From assembly GCA_017407765.1 (NCBI GenBank), contig JAFQVZ010000284.1:1-6081 (forward strand): a stretch of 6,081 nt of DNA, read 5' to 3'. The notes beneath the pieces were generated by a model that was not told where the DNA came from, ran no database searches, and was given only the letters and a program-made list of their open reading frames with translations. This document shows positions 1-5,404 of the stretch, in pieces (within the stretch, counting starts at the first letter, position 1; the number at the start of each line of letters is the position of its first letter). A program made the position numbers and the translations under genes. The stretch comes from Clostridia bacterium (GTDB taxonomy: Bacteria; Bacillota; Clostridia; Oscillospirales; Butyricicoccaceae).

Positions 1-154
1 ATATTTTGAAAATATAATTCTCAGCACGGAAACCGATTCGGCGGCCTTTGATGTATCGGGCAGGCTGATACGGTACAGGAACGTCATATATGTCGTTGCG
101 GGCAATGAGGCAAGAGAAATGTCGGATAAATATTATGCAATGATCCCCGATTGA
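1..154 (+). CDS. C-terminal end of an unidentified protein (5' part outside window)
   Basis: An open frame runs in from the left edge and stops at TGA 152-154, giving about 50 residues that end in KYYAMIPD. The tail contains a short hydrophobic beta-like stretch (RNVIYVVAGNEA). No catalytic motif or membrane helix is visible. A strong hairpin terminator begins about 4 bases after the stop, which supports this as a real gene end. I do not recognise the family. The ending is loosely reminiscent of secreted or cell-surface proteins of Clostridia, but that is only an impression. The reading frame is well supported and the function is unknown. Confidence 0.6.
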   Translation, partial: YFENIILSTETDSAAFDVSGRLIRYRNVIYVVAGNEAREMSDKYYAMIPD

Positions 155-157
155 TAT

Positions 158-184
158 AAAAGCCTCCCGAAAGGGAGGTTTTTT
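158..184 (+). terminator. Rho-independent terminator after the first gene
   Basis: A CCTCCC (163-168) / GGGAGG (173-178) stem closes on a GAAA tetraloop and is extended by A/T and G-T pairs to about 11 bp. A run of six T follows (179-184). Positions 159-182 are repeated exactly at 631-654 after the next gene. Confidence 0.9.
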
Positions 185-235
185 GCTTGGCAACCTATAG
201 TTGCGTGATAGTTGGTGGTGGAACAAGCGGCATTT

Positions 236-244
236 TGATACAAT
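236..244 (+). promoter_or_regulatory. Possible extended -10 promoter for the membrane-HTH gene
   Basis: TGA followed by TACAAT (239-244) resembles an extended -10 element, about 20 bases before the ribosome binding site. No good -35 box lies 16-18 bases upstream (TGGTGG is the best), so the call rests on the extended -10 alone. The preceding terminator implies that this gene needs its own promoter. A small inverted repeat, GCAAC (190-194) / GTTGC (200-204), lies further upstream and has no known meaning. Confidence 0.4.
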
Positions 245-279
245 ATCCCTGATAAAAGAGAAACGGAGGAAAGTTTATC

Positions 280-627
280 ATGCGGTTTATGATTGCGCAG
301 ATTTTCGCCATTATTACTGCGGGCGGTGTTTTTTACCTTCTCGGCAGACTTATATATCTTATATTCAAGGCCCTGAAAAAATACATCGGTTCGTCGGAAG
401 TTAGAAAAGAACAGCAGGAGGTCAAACGTTCACTGGGTGAGGTCATCAGGGCCAATCGAACGAGATGCGGAATGACTCAGGAGTTTGTTGCCGAAAGTCT
501 TGGAGTCAGCCGGCAGGCTGTGTCAAAGTGGGAGTCAGGTGCATCTGACCCCAGCACTTCAAATCTGTTGGCGCTGGCAAGGCTGTTCGGCGTATCGGCC
601 GAAGAGCTGCTGAGAGATGTGAAATAA
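280..627 (+). CDS. Membrane-anchored XRE-family helix-turn-helix protein
   Basis: The gene encodes 115 residues. Residues about 5-31 form one hydrophobic helix (IAQIFAIITAGGVFYLLGRL and following), then a charged linker (about 38-50) and a Cro/C1-type HTH domain (about 51-111). The HTH core is MTQEFVAESLGVSRQAVSKW (65-84), with the usual downstream helices SNLLALARLFGVSAEELL. A GGAGGA site (265-270) lies 9 bases before the ATG. The family binds DNA, usually as a dimeric repressor; here the DNA-binding domain would sit on the cytoplasmic face of the membrane. The order (helix first, HTH last) is the reverse of the more common HTH-then-membrane arrangement. No ligand-binding domain is present. 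The gene is alone between two copies of one terminator, so its target and partner cannot be told from context. The domain call is secure; the regulatory role is inferred. Confidence 0.9.
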   Translation: MRFMIAQIFAIITAGGVFYLLGRLIYLIFKALKKYIGSSEVRKEQQEVKRSLGEVIRANRTRCGMTQEFVAESLGVSRQAVSKWESGASDPSTSNLLALARLFGVSAEELLRDVK

Positions 628-630
628 CAT

Positions 631-654
631 AAAGCCTCCCGAAAGGGAGGTTTT
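631..654 (+). terminator. Terminator after the membrane-HTH gene, exact copy of the upstream one
   Basis: A CCTCCC (635-640) / GGGAGG (645-650) stem with GAAA loop starts 7 bases after the stop codon. Only four T follow (651-654), so termination may be leakier than at the first copy. All 24 bases match 159-182. Confidence 0.8.
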
Positions 655-687
655 CAAATATTTATTCATAAATACAAATATTTATAC

Positions 688-719
688 TTGACTATCGGGC
701 ATAGATGTAGTATTATAAT
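688..719 (+). promoter_or_regulatory. Sigma-A-type promoter for the cyclodeaminase-like gene
   Basis: TTGACT (688-693) and TATTAT (711-716) are 17 bases apart. A perfect TATAAT overlaps at 714-719 but would give a 20-base spacer. The surrounding DNA is strongly AT-rich. The -10 block TATTATAATCA is identical to that of the downstream MATE promoter near 3259-3269. Short inverted arms CTAT (692-695) / ATAG (701-704) lie in the spacer but are off centre. Transcription would start near 723, leaving a leader of under 40 bases and no room for a riboswitch. Confidence 0.75.
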
Positions 720-759
720 CAAGCTAAGAAAAATAATACCTTAAAAGGAGATAATAAAT

Positions 760-1782
760 ATGTCCGTAAAGCCCGAAATGCTGTTCCTTAAGCAGGAAGA
801 TGTCGTTAAGGCAGGCCTGCTCGATATGAAGATGGTGCTGGAAGTCACCGAAAAGACATTCAAGATGATCGGCGAAGGCCAGGTCATCAATCCCCCCAAG
901 ACAATGCTCGGTATGCCCGATCTTGAGAACTGGACATCCTTCTGCATGTCCATGCCCTCCTATATCGGCGGCGATATCGATATCGCAGGCTTTAAGTGGG
1001 CATCTGAAGCCGTATACAATATGGGCAAGCCCGGAATGCCCTACGGCATCGACGTAGTCATGCTGACCGATCCCAAGACAGTCTATCCCAAGGCTATCAT
1101 GGACGGCACACTCATCACAGCCATGAGAACATCGGCTGCTGCAGGTGTTGCTGCCAAGTACCTCGCAAGGAAGGACTCGAAGAAGGCCTGCCTGGTCGGC
1201 GCCGGCGTAATCGGCCGCACAATGGTAATGGCTATGATGGAGGCAGTTCCCTCGCTTGAGGAGATCCACCTCATTGACCTCGACCTGTCCAAGGCAGAGG
1301 GCATCGCCAAGGAATATGAAGGCAAGTATAACGTTATCCCCGGCACATCCATCGAGGCTGCTGCAAAGGATGCCGATATTATCGTTACAATGACAACATC
1401 CCGCAAGCCTATCGTCAAGACCGAGTGGGTCAAGAGCAACGCCACCGTCATTCAGATGAGCGTAAACGAGATCGAGGAAGGCATCCTTATGAATGCCAAC
1501 AAGAAGGTCGTCGACAACTGGGTCCAGCTCTCCCATGGCACAGGCACTCTTATCAATAAGGTCGCAACCGAAGGCAAGCTGACCGAGGATATGGTCGCAT
1601 CGCTGCCCCAGCTGGCCGCAGGCCAGAAGCCCGGCCGCGAGAGCGACGACGAGCTCTGCGTATGCTGCACATACGGCATCGGTTCGGTCGACGTTGCAGT
1701 TGCTCACAAGATCTATATGAACGCTCTCGAGAAGGGCATCGGCCAGAAGCTCATGCTCTGGGACAACCCCCTCTGGGTCTGA
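760..1782 (+). CDS. Ornithine cyclodeaminase / mu-crystallin family protein
   Basis: The gene encodes 340 residues, normal for this NAD(P)-binding family, whose members include ornithine cyclodeaminase, alanine dehydrogenase-like enzymes and imine reductases. A Rossmann fold is marked by LVGAGVIGR (145-153) and an acidic residue at the end of the next strand (LIDLD, 171-175). K79 (FKW) and R123 (AMRTSAAAGVAAKYLA) match the substrate-carboxylate-binding Lys and Arg of the family. The C-terminal GIGSVDVAVAHKIYMNALEKGIG (307-329) matches the family end motif. At the usual catalytic Asp position the sequence reads MSVNEIEE, so Asn236 seems to replace Asp; a CVCC cluster sits at 300-303. It is therefore probably not a classical ornithine cyclodeaminase. 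Some Clostridia relatives are database-named tyramine oxidase subunit B, a possible but untested label. AAGGAG (745-750) lies 9 bases before ATG. Strong promoter, strong ribosome site and biased codons (ATC, AAG, CTC) suggest high expression. Transcribed alone; substrate unknown. Confidence 0.88.
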   Translation: MSVKPEMLFLKQEDVVKAGLLDMKMVLEVTEKTFKMIGEGQVINPPKTMLGMPDLENWTSFCMSMPSYIGGDIDIAGFKWASEAVYNMGKPGMPYGIDVVMLTDPKTVYPKAIMDGTLITAMRTSAAAGVAAKYLARKDSKKACLVGAGVIGRTMVMAMMEAVPSLEEIHLIDLDLSKAEGIAKEYEGKYNVIPGTSIEAAAKDADIIVTMTTSRKPIVKTEWVKSNATVIQMSVNEIEEGILMNANKKVVDNWVQLSHGTGTLINKVATEGKLTEDMVASLPQLAAGQKPGRESDDELCVCCTYGIGSVDVAVAHKIYMNALEKGIGQKLMLWDNPLWV

Positions 1783-1801
1783 TATTAAATCTTATAATAA
1801 G

Positions 1802-1832
1802 AAAATCCCTGACGGATTCCGTCAGGGATTTT
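1802..1832. terminator. Bidirectional terminator between convergent genes
   Basis: An 11-bp perfect stem, ATCCCTGACGG (1805-1815) / CCGTCAGGGAT (1819-1829), closes on a 3-base ATT loop and is lengthened by A-T pairs on both sides. T-runs follow in either direction, so it can end both the plus-strand cyclodeaminase-like gene and the minus-strand MATE gene that stops at 1839. Confidence 0.92.
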
Positions 1833-1838
1833 TGCATC

Positions 1839-3233
1839 TTAGATGACCCTCTTTTCCTTCCACTTGCCGCTTCTGAAGCGGAGATAGGAGGAAATGCTGT
1901 TGAACAGCCAGTGGGGAGGCATAGCCATCCACATACCGATAATGCCCATATCAAAGATAATGGCAAAGAGGTAAGAGCCGCCTACACGGCCGATGGCGAG
2001 GCCGGCAATGGCCCAGAACATGGTGAACTTTACGTCGCCTGCTGCGCGCAGAACCGAGGGCATGGGGCCCGAAGATGTGCCGAAGAGGATGGTCCACAGG
2101 CAGTGCATGGCTACGAGGGTGTGGACATACCATCTTGCATCGGCCGAAAGCTCGTAGAGGTCGAGAACAAAGGGGAGCGACAGGAATACGCCTGTGCAGA
2201 GGAACACCGAGCCTATCTGGGCGATCAGCAGCAGCTTCTTTGCATAGTAGGTGGCGGCCTCATGGTCGCGCGCGCCCATGCACTGACCTATGACTGTGGG
2301 GATGGCAAGGCTTATGGACGAGTTGACGATGGAATTGAAGTTGTCCAGCGATACGGCAACGCCGTTTGCGGCGATCTGAGCCGTGCCGAAGGTGGCAATG
2401 ATGCTGGTGAGGGCAACTCGGCTGACCTGAAAGGCACCGGTCTCGACACCGTTGGGGATGGCGATGCCCAGAATACGTTTGATGAGATCCATATCCCATG
2501 TGAAGATGTTTTTGGGGCTGAGGGAGATCTCGTATTTCTTGTTGAGAAGAAGAACAAAGAGGACTGCCGCCGCAAAGACTCGGGAGATAAGCACCGAGAT
2601 GCCGACTGCCTCGGCGCCGCCGCCCATGCGGAAAACACCGATATAGTTGCAGAGAACATTGATGATGTTCATCATCAGCGACACCTTCATGTTGATCTTC
2701 GAGTGACCCATAGCGCGGAAGAGAGCCGAGAAGGCATTATATGCCGCGACGAAGGGGTAGGAAAAAGCGGTGATGATAAGGTAGGTGAGGGCGGCATCCA
2801 TAACATCGGCCTCGATCCTGCCGAAAAGCAGGGACAGGAGGGGACGGTTGCCGATAAGCACTCCGCCCATAAAGATAAGGGCGATAAGGGTGGCCACCAT
2901 TACCAGCTGGTTAGAGCTCTTCTGAGCCTTGTTCATGTCGCGGCTGCCGATATACTGCGAAACTACGATGGTTCCGCCGGCGGCAAGGGCCGAGAATACA
3001 TACTGGAAGATGCCGTTTATCATTTCCGACAGCGAAACGCCCGACATGGCGGCTTCGCCCGAATAGGACACCATCATGGTGCCCACCATGCCTACCATCA
3101 TTACCAGCACCTGCTCGATGATGATGGGGACGATCAGCTTTCGCAGGTCGGTGTTGGAAAAGAGCTGGCGCTCTTTGGGAAGCCGGTCGCGGGGTGGCTC
3201 GATAAGTTTGGAGAAAACAGCGATATATATCAC
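1839..3233 (-). CDS. MATE-family efflux transporter, downstream copy (MATE-1)
   Basis: The frame gives 464 residues from a GTG at 3233-3231, with about twelve hydrophobic segments as expected for MATE exporters, which expel drugs or metabolites in exchange for Na+ or H+. Family marks include GEAAMSGVSLSEMIN (59-73), AYNAFSALFRAMGHSKINM near residue 162-182, and the second-bundle LRAAGDVKFTM. It ends in a basic tail (RSGKWKEKRVI). It is about 73% identical without gaps to the neighbouring copy. In the first helix, where MATE proteins usually carry a cation-binding Asp (VDT), both copies have Gly (MVGT; G51 here). The start is doubtful: the AAAGGAG site overlaps the GTG itself, and the paralog's ATG aligns with an ATC (3224-3222) that lies 8 bases past the site. 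Initiation there would give 461 residues, exactly the paralog's length. The gene has its own promoter with a MerR-type operator. Family is secure; substrate unknown. Confidence 0.93.
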   Translation of the reverse strand: MIYIAVFSKLIEPPRDRLPKERQLFSNTDLRKLIVPIIIEQVLVMMVGMVGTMMVSYSGEAAMSGVSLSEMINGIFQYVFSALAAGGTIVVSQYIGSRDMNKAQKSSNQLVMVATLIALIFMGGVLIGNRPLLSLLFGRIEADVMDAALTYLIITAFSYPFVAAYNAFSALFRAMGHSKINMKVSLMMNIINVLCNYIGVFRMGGGAEAVGISVLISRVFAAAVLFVLLLNKKYEISLSPKNIFTWDMDLIKRILGIAIPNGVETGAFQVSRVALTSIIATFGTAQIAANGVAVSLDNFNSIVNSSISLAIPTVIGQCMGARDHEAATYYAKKLLLIAQIGSVFLCTGVFLSLPFVLDLYELSADARWYVHTLVAMHCLWTILFGTSSGPMPSVLRAAGDVKFTMFWAIAGLAIGRVGGSYLFAIIFDMGIIGMWMAMPPHWLFNSISSYLRFRSGKWKEKRVI

Positions 3234-3239
3234 TCCTTT
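3233..3239 (-). promoter_or_regulatory. Ribosome binding site of MATE-1, overlapping the nominal GTG start
   Basis: On the minus strand AAAGGAG runs straight into TG, so the last G of the site is the first base of the only standard start codon in frame. Counting 8 bases on, the spacing used in the paralog, reaches ATC at 3224-3222. Either the GTG is used with no spacing or the ATC is a non-standard start. Confidence 0.7.
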
Positions 3240-3260
3240 GATTGATTTGGACTGAAAATG

Positions 3261-3291
3261 ATTATAATACTTAAACTATACTTTAAGTCAA
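3261..3291 (-). promoter_or_regulatory. Promoter of MATE-1 with MerR-type 19-base spacer
   Basis: On the minus strand, TTGACT (3291-3286) is followed 19 bases later by a perfect TATAAT (3266-3261). An overlapping TATTAT (3269-3264) gives a 16-base spacer as an alternative. The long 19-base spacing, with an inverted repeat filling it, is typical of promoters twisted into activity by MerR-family activators. Transcription would start some 20 bases before the ribosome binding site. Confidence 0.75.
3270..3287 (-). promoter_or_regulatory. Putative AdhR/MerR-family operator (7-4-7 inverted repeat)
   Basis: On the minus strand the site reads CTTAAAG-TATA-GTTTAAG. The operator described for the MerR-family regulator AdhR (YraB) of Bacillus subtilis is CTTAAAG-N4-CTTTAAG, also placed between the -35 and -10 boxes; this site differs in one of 14 arm bases. 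The dyad overlaps the end of the -35 box and fills most of the spacer. No MerR-family gene lies in the window, so the regulator would be encoded elsewhere. The match is seen directly; the regulator identity is inferred. Confidence 0.65.
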
Positions 3292-3301
3292 GATACCGGG
3301 G

Positions 3302-3331
3302 AAAGAAAAAGCTCCCCGATCACCGGGGAGC
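3302..3331 (-). terminator. Terminator of the PAP2-MATE-2 operon
   Basis: An 8-bp stem, GCTCCCCG / CGGGGAGC (3311-3318 with 3324-3331), has a 5-base loop and is followed on the minus strand by TTTTTCTTT. It starts 9 bases after the MATE-2 stop and ends just before the MATE-1 promoter, separating the two transcription units. Confidence 0.9.
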
Positions 3332-3340
3332 AGAGAATAA

Positions 3341-4726
3341 TTAAATAACTCGTTTTTCCTTCCACTTGCCGCTTCTGAAGCGGATATAGCAGCAGATACT
3401 GTTGATAGACCAATGGACCGGCATAGCCATCCACATACCAATAATGCCGAAGCCCATGACCATGGCGAACAGATAGGAGAAGCAAAGCCTTCCGAAAACG
3501 AGGGCAATGCAGGCGATGGTCATTGTGAACTTTGCATCGCCGGCTGCGCGCAGCATGGTGGGCAGGGGGCCGCAGGAGGTGCCCAGCAGCACCGAGAACA
3601 CCGAGTGGATGGAGACCAGCACCATGGTGTACCATCTTGCATCGGCCGAAAGCTCGTAAAGGTTAAGAACAAAGGGCAGCGATGCCATTACGCAGGCGCT
3701 GACCAGTATCGAGCCGAACTGGGCGATAAGGAACATCTTTTTGGCGTAATACTGAGCCGCTTCGTAATCGCGCGCACCGACGCACTGGCCGATGACCGTG
3801 GGAATGGCAAGGCTGACGGCCGTGTTGAGGAGGGTGTTGATGTTGTCGATGGATACGGCAACGCCGTTTGCGGCGATCTGGGCTGTGCCGAAGGTGGCGA
3901 TGATGCTGGTGAGGGCAACTCGGCACACCTGAAAGAGTCCCGACTCGACACCGCTGGGGATGGCAATGCTGAGAATACGCTTTAAGATATCGGCGCTCCA
4001 CGAGAATACGTCGCGGAGATTTATGGATATCTGATATTTTTTATTGAGCAGCATGATGAACATGACAGCTGCGGCTATGAAGCGGGAGATGAGGGCCGAA
4101 ACACCTACGGCTGCAGCGCCGCCGCCCATGCGGAAAACGCCGATATAGTTGCACAGGACGTTGATCACATTCATCATCAGCGACACCTTCATATTGATCT
4201 TCGAGTGACCCATGGCACGGAAGAGGGCTGAGAAGGCGTTGTATGCTGCCATAAAGGGGTAGGAGAAGGCGGTGATGATAAGATAGACAAGGGCGGCATC
4301 CATAACATCGGCCTCGATCTTGCCAAACAGCAGCGAGAGCAGCGAACGGTTGCCGATAAGCATGGCGGCAAGGAAGATGCAGGACAGCAGCGTGGTTATC
4401 ATGACAAGCTGGCTGGCCGACTTTCGGCCTTTATCAAGGTCGCCGCTGCCGATATACTGGGCGACGACGATGGTGCCGCCGGTGGCGAGAGCCGAGAAGA
4501 CATACTGGAACACTCCGTTTATCATATCGGACAGCGAAACGCCCGACATGGCGGCTTCGCCCGAATAAGACACCATCATGGTGCCCACCATGCCTACCGA
4601 CATGATAAGGATCTGCTCGATGACAAGGGGAATGATAAGCTTTTTAAGGTCGGGATTAGAGAATATAAGGCGCTCCTTGGGAACATGATCGCGGGGCGGC
4701 TCGATGAGCTTTGAAAATCTGAGCAT
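3341..4726 (-). CDS. MATE-family efflux transporter, upstream copy (MATE-2)
   Basis: The gene encodes 461 residues with about twelve hydrophobic helices, the normal MATE size. Conserved stretches include GEAAMSGVSL (56-65), AMGHSKINM (171-179), GTAQIAANGVAVS (280-292) and LRAAGDAKF (392-400). It is gaplessly alignable to MATE-1; differences concentrate in the C-terminal third, while several internal blocks are nearly identical. The usual first-helix Asp is Gly48. The ATG (4726-4724) sits 8 bases after AAGAGG, which lies in the last codons of the upstream PAP2 gene. Only 5 bases separate the PAP2 stop and this start, so translation is probably coupled and the two are one operon. By family it is a Na+- or H+-driven exporter; MATE belongs to the same MOP superfamily as lipid-glycan flippases, so with a PAP2 partner a lipid-linked or envelope-related substrate is conceivable but unsupported by any residue I can point to. 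Confidence 0.95.
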   Translation of the reverse strand: MLRFSKLIEPPRDHVPKERLIFSNPDLKKLIIPLVIEQILIMSVGMVGTMMVSYSGEAAMSGVSLSDMINGVFQYVFSALATGGTIVVAQYIGSGDLDKGRKSASQLVMITTLLSCIFLAAMLIGNRSLLSLLFGKIEADVMDAALVYLIITAFSYPFMAAYNAFSALFRAMGHSKINMKVSLMMNVINVLCNYIGVFRMGGGAAAVGVSALISRFIAAAVMFIMLLNKKYQISINLRDVFSWSADILKRILSIAIPSGVESGLFQVCRVALTSIIATFGTAQIAANGVAVSIDNINTLLNTAVSLAIPTVIGQCVGARDYEAAQYYAKKMFLIAQFGSILVSACVMASLPFVLNLYELSADARWYTMVLVSIHSVFSVLLGTSCGPLPTMLRAAGDAKFTMTIACIALVFGRLCFSYLFAMVMGFGIIGMWMAMPVHWSINSICCYIRFRSGKWKEKRVI

Positions 4727-4731
4727 AAGCC

Positions 4732-5253
4732 CTACCTCTTTTTGGCAGCAATTGATGCCATCACCTTATAAACCGTAAGGGCAACAAGGGCGCCGAGAAC
4801 TACCGATGCAAGGATATCGGTGGGGAAATGGACAAACAGATACAGCCTGCTGAATGCAATGACTGCCGCAAGGATCATTGCGGCGATTCCGGCTTTCCTG
4901 TTATGGAGGAAGATGGTCACCGAAGCAGCAAATCCGTCGAAGGTGTGGCCCGAGGGGAAGGAAAAGCTGGAAGGCGACTTTATCAGAAGTTCGACCGAGG
5001 GGTCGAGCCAGCAGGGACGCTGACGCATAAACAGATTCTTGAGTATGATATTGCCGATAAGGGTCTTAAGTATAAGGGCGGCAAGCATTCCGATGCCGCA
5101 GGGGCGGGTCTTTTTGAAGCAGAGCATAAGCGCTGCGATGGCGATCCAAACGATGCCGTCTTCGCCAAGGGTGGTGAAAAACACCATTACTTTATCAAGC
5201 AGGGGGGAATGCAGCTCCTGAAGGAAGTATAAAAAAGAAAACTCCCAGGCCAT
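4732..5253 (-). CDS. PAP2-family membrane phosphatase
   Basis: The protein has 173 residues from the chosen start and carries all three phosphatase motifs of the PAP2 superfamily: KNLFMRQRP (K72, R79, P80), PSGH (100-103) and SRLYLFVHFPTD (S135, R136, H142, D146). Hydrophobic segments flank them, so it is an integral membrane enzyme of the undecaprenyl-pyrophosphate phosphatase / lipid phosphate phosphatase type, with active site probably facing outward. The start is set at ATG 5253-5251 because GGAGG (5267-5263) lies 9 bases before it. An ATG 14 codons further upstream (5295) has no ribosome site and overlaps the likely -10 box. First gene of the operon with MATE-2. Small bacterial members usually recycle C55-PP or act in lipid turnover; the exact substrate is not readable from sequence. 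Confidence 0.94.
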   Translation of the reverse strand: MAWEFSFLYFLQELHSPLLDKVMVFFTTLGEDGIVWIAIAALMLCFKKTRPCGIGMLAALILKTLIGNIILKNLFMRQRPCWLDPSVELLIKSPSSFSFPSGHTFDGFAASVTIFLHNRKAGIAAMILAAVIAFSRLYLFVHFPTDILASVVLGALVALTVYKVMASIAAKKR

Positions 5254-5290
5254 ATAATAGATCCTCCAATATAAATATAATTGCAGAAAA

Positions 5291-5296
5291 AGCATA
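5291..5296 (-). promoter_or_regulatory. Possible extended -10 promoter for PAP2-MATE-2
   Basis: On the minus strand TGG precedes TATGCT (5296-5291), an extended -10 shape, about 24 bases before the ribosome binding site. The base run 17 upstream (TAGCTT) is a poor -35 box, so an activator or a weak promoter is possible. Confidence 0.4.
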
Positions 5297-5311
5297 CCAT
5301 AAACCGGTCGT

Positions 5312-5326
5312 AAAAGCTATGCTTTT
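5312..5326. repeat. Inverted repeat in the divergent intergenic region
   Basis: AAAAGC (5312-5317) and GCTTTT (5321-5326) are perfect inverted arms around TAT. It lies between the PAP2 -10 and the promoter of the divergent gene and shares the core AGCTATG with the palindrome at 5348-5359. It may be a regulator site. Confidence 0.5.
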
Positions 5327-5336
5327 GACGAAAATC

Positions 5337-5365
5337 TTGTCTTTTATCCATAGCTATGGTAAAAT
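5337..5365 (+). promoter_or_regulatory. Promoter of the O-antigen-ligase-like gene
   Basis: TTGTCT (5337-5342) and TAAAAT (5360-5365) are separated by 17 bases, and TGG directly before the -10 makes it an extended type. The leader would be about 30 bases. A 12-bp palindrome lies inside the spacer. Confidence 0.65.
5348..5359. repeat. 12-bp perfect palindrome inside a promoter spacer
   Basis: CCATAGCTATGG is a perfect palindrome between the -35 and -10 boxes of the O-antigen-ligase-like gene, a position where a bound repressor would block RNA polymerase. No binding protein can be named. Confidence 0.55.
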
Positions 5366-5404
5366 TAAGTGTCAACCATCCACCAAAGCGCACAGGAGAC
5401 CCTT

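Noticed and set aside
201..404. A 67-codon plus-strand frame overlapping the start of the HTH gene
   Set aside because: It overlaps the HTH gene in another frame, has no ribosome site and no domain.
720..759. Possible riboswitch or leader RNA before the cyclodeaminase-like gene
   Set aside because: The leader is under 40 bases and AT-rich with no stable structure.
724..1707. A 327-codon minus-strand open frame opposite the cyclodeaminase-like gene
   Set aside because: Cys/His/Asp-rich composition typical of an antisense shadow, no ribosome site, and the plus-strand gene has clear family motifs.
1662..3245. A 527-codon plus-strand open frame opposite MATE-1
   Set aside because: It lies antisense to a clear membrane transporter, its predicted protein is rich in His, Asp and Gly with no recognisable domain or hydrophobic pattern, and it crosses the bidirectional terminator. 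Codon bias of the true gene explains the lack of stops.
5254..5295. N-terminal extension of PAP2 by 14 codons to an upstream ATG
   Set aside because: The upstream ATG has no ribosome site and overlaps the likely -10 box, whereas the internal ATG has GGAGG at 9 bases.
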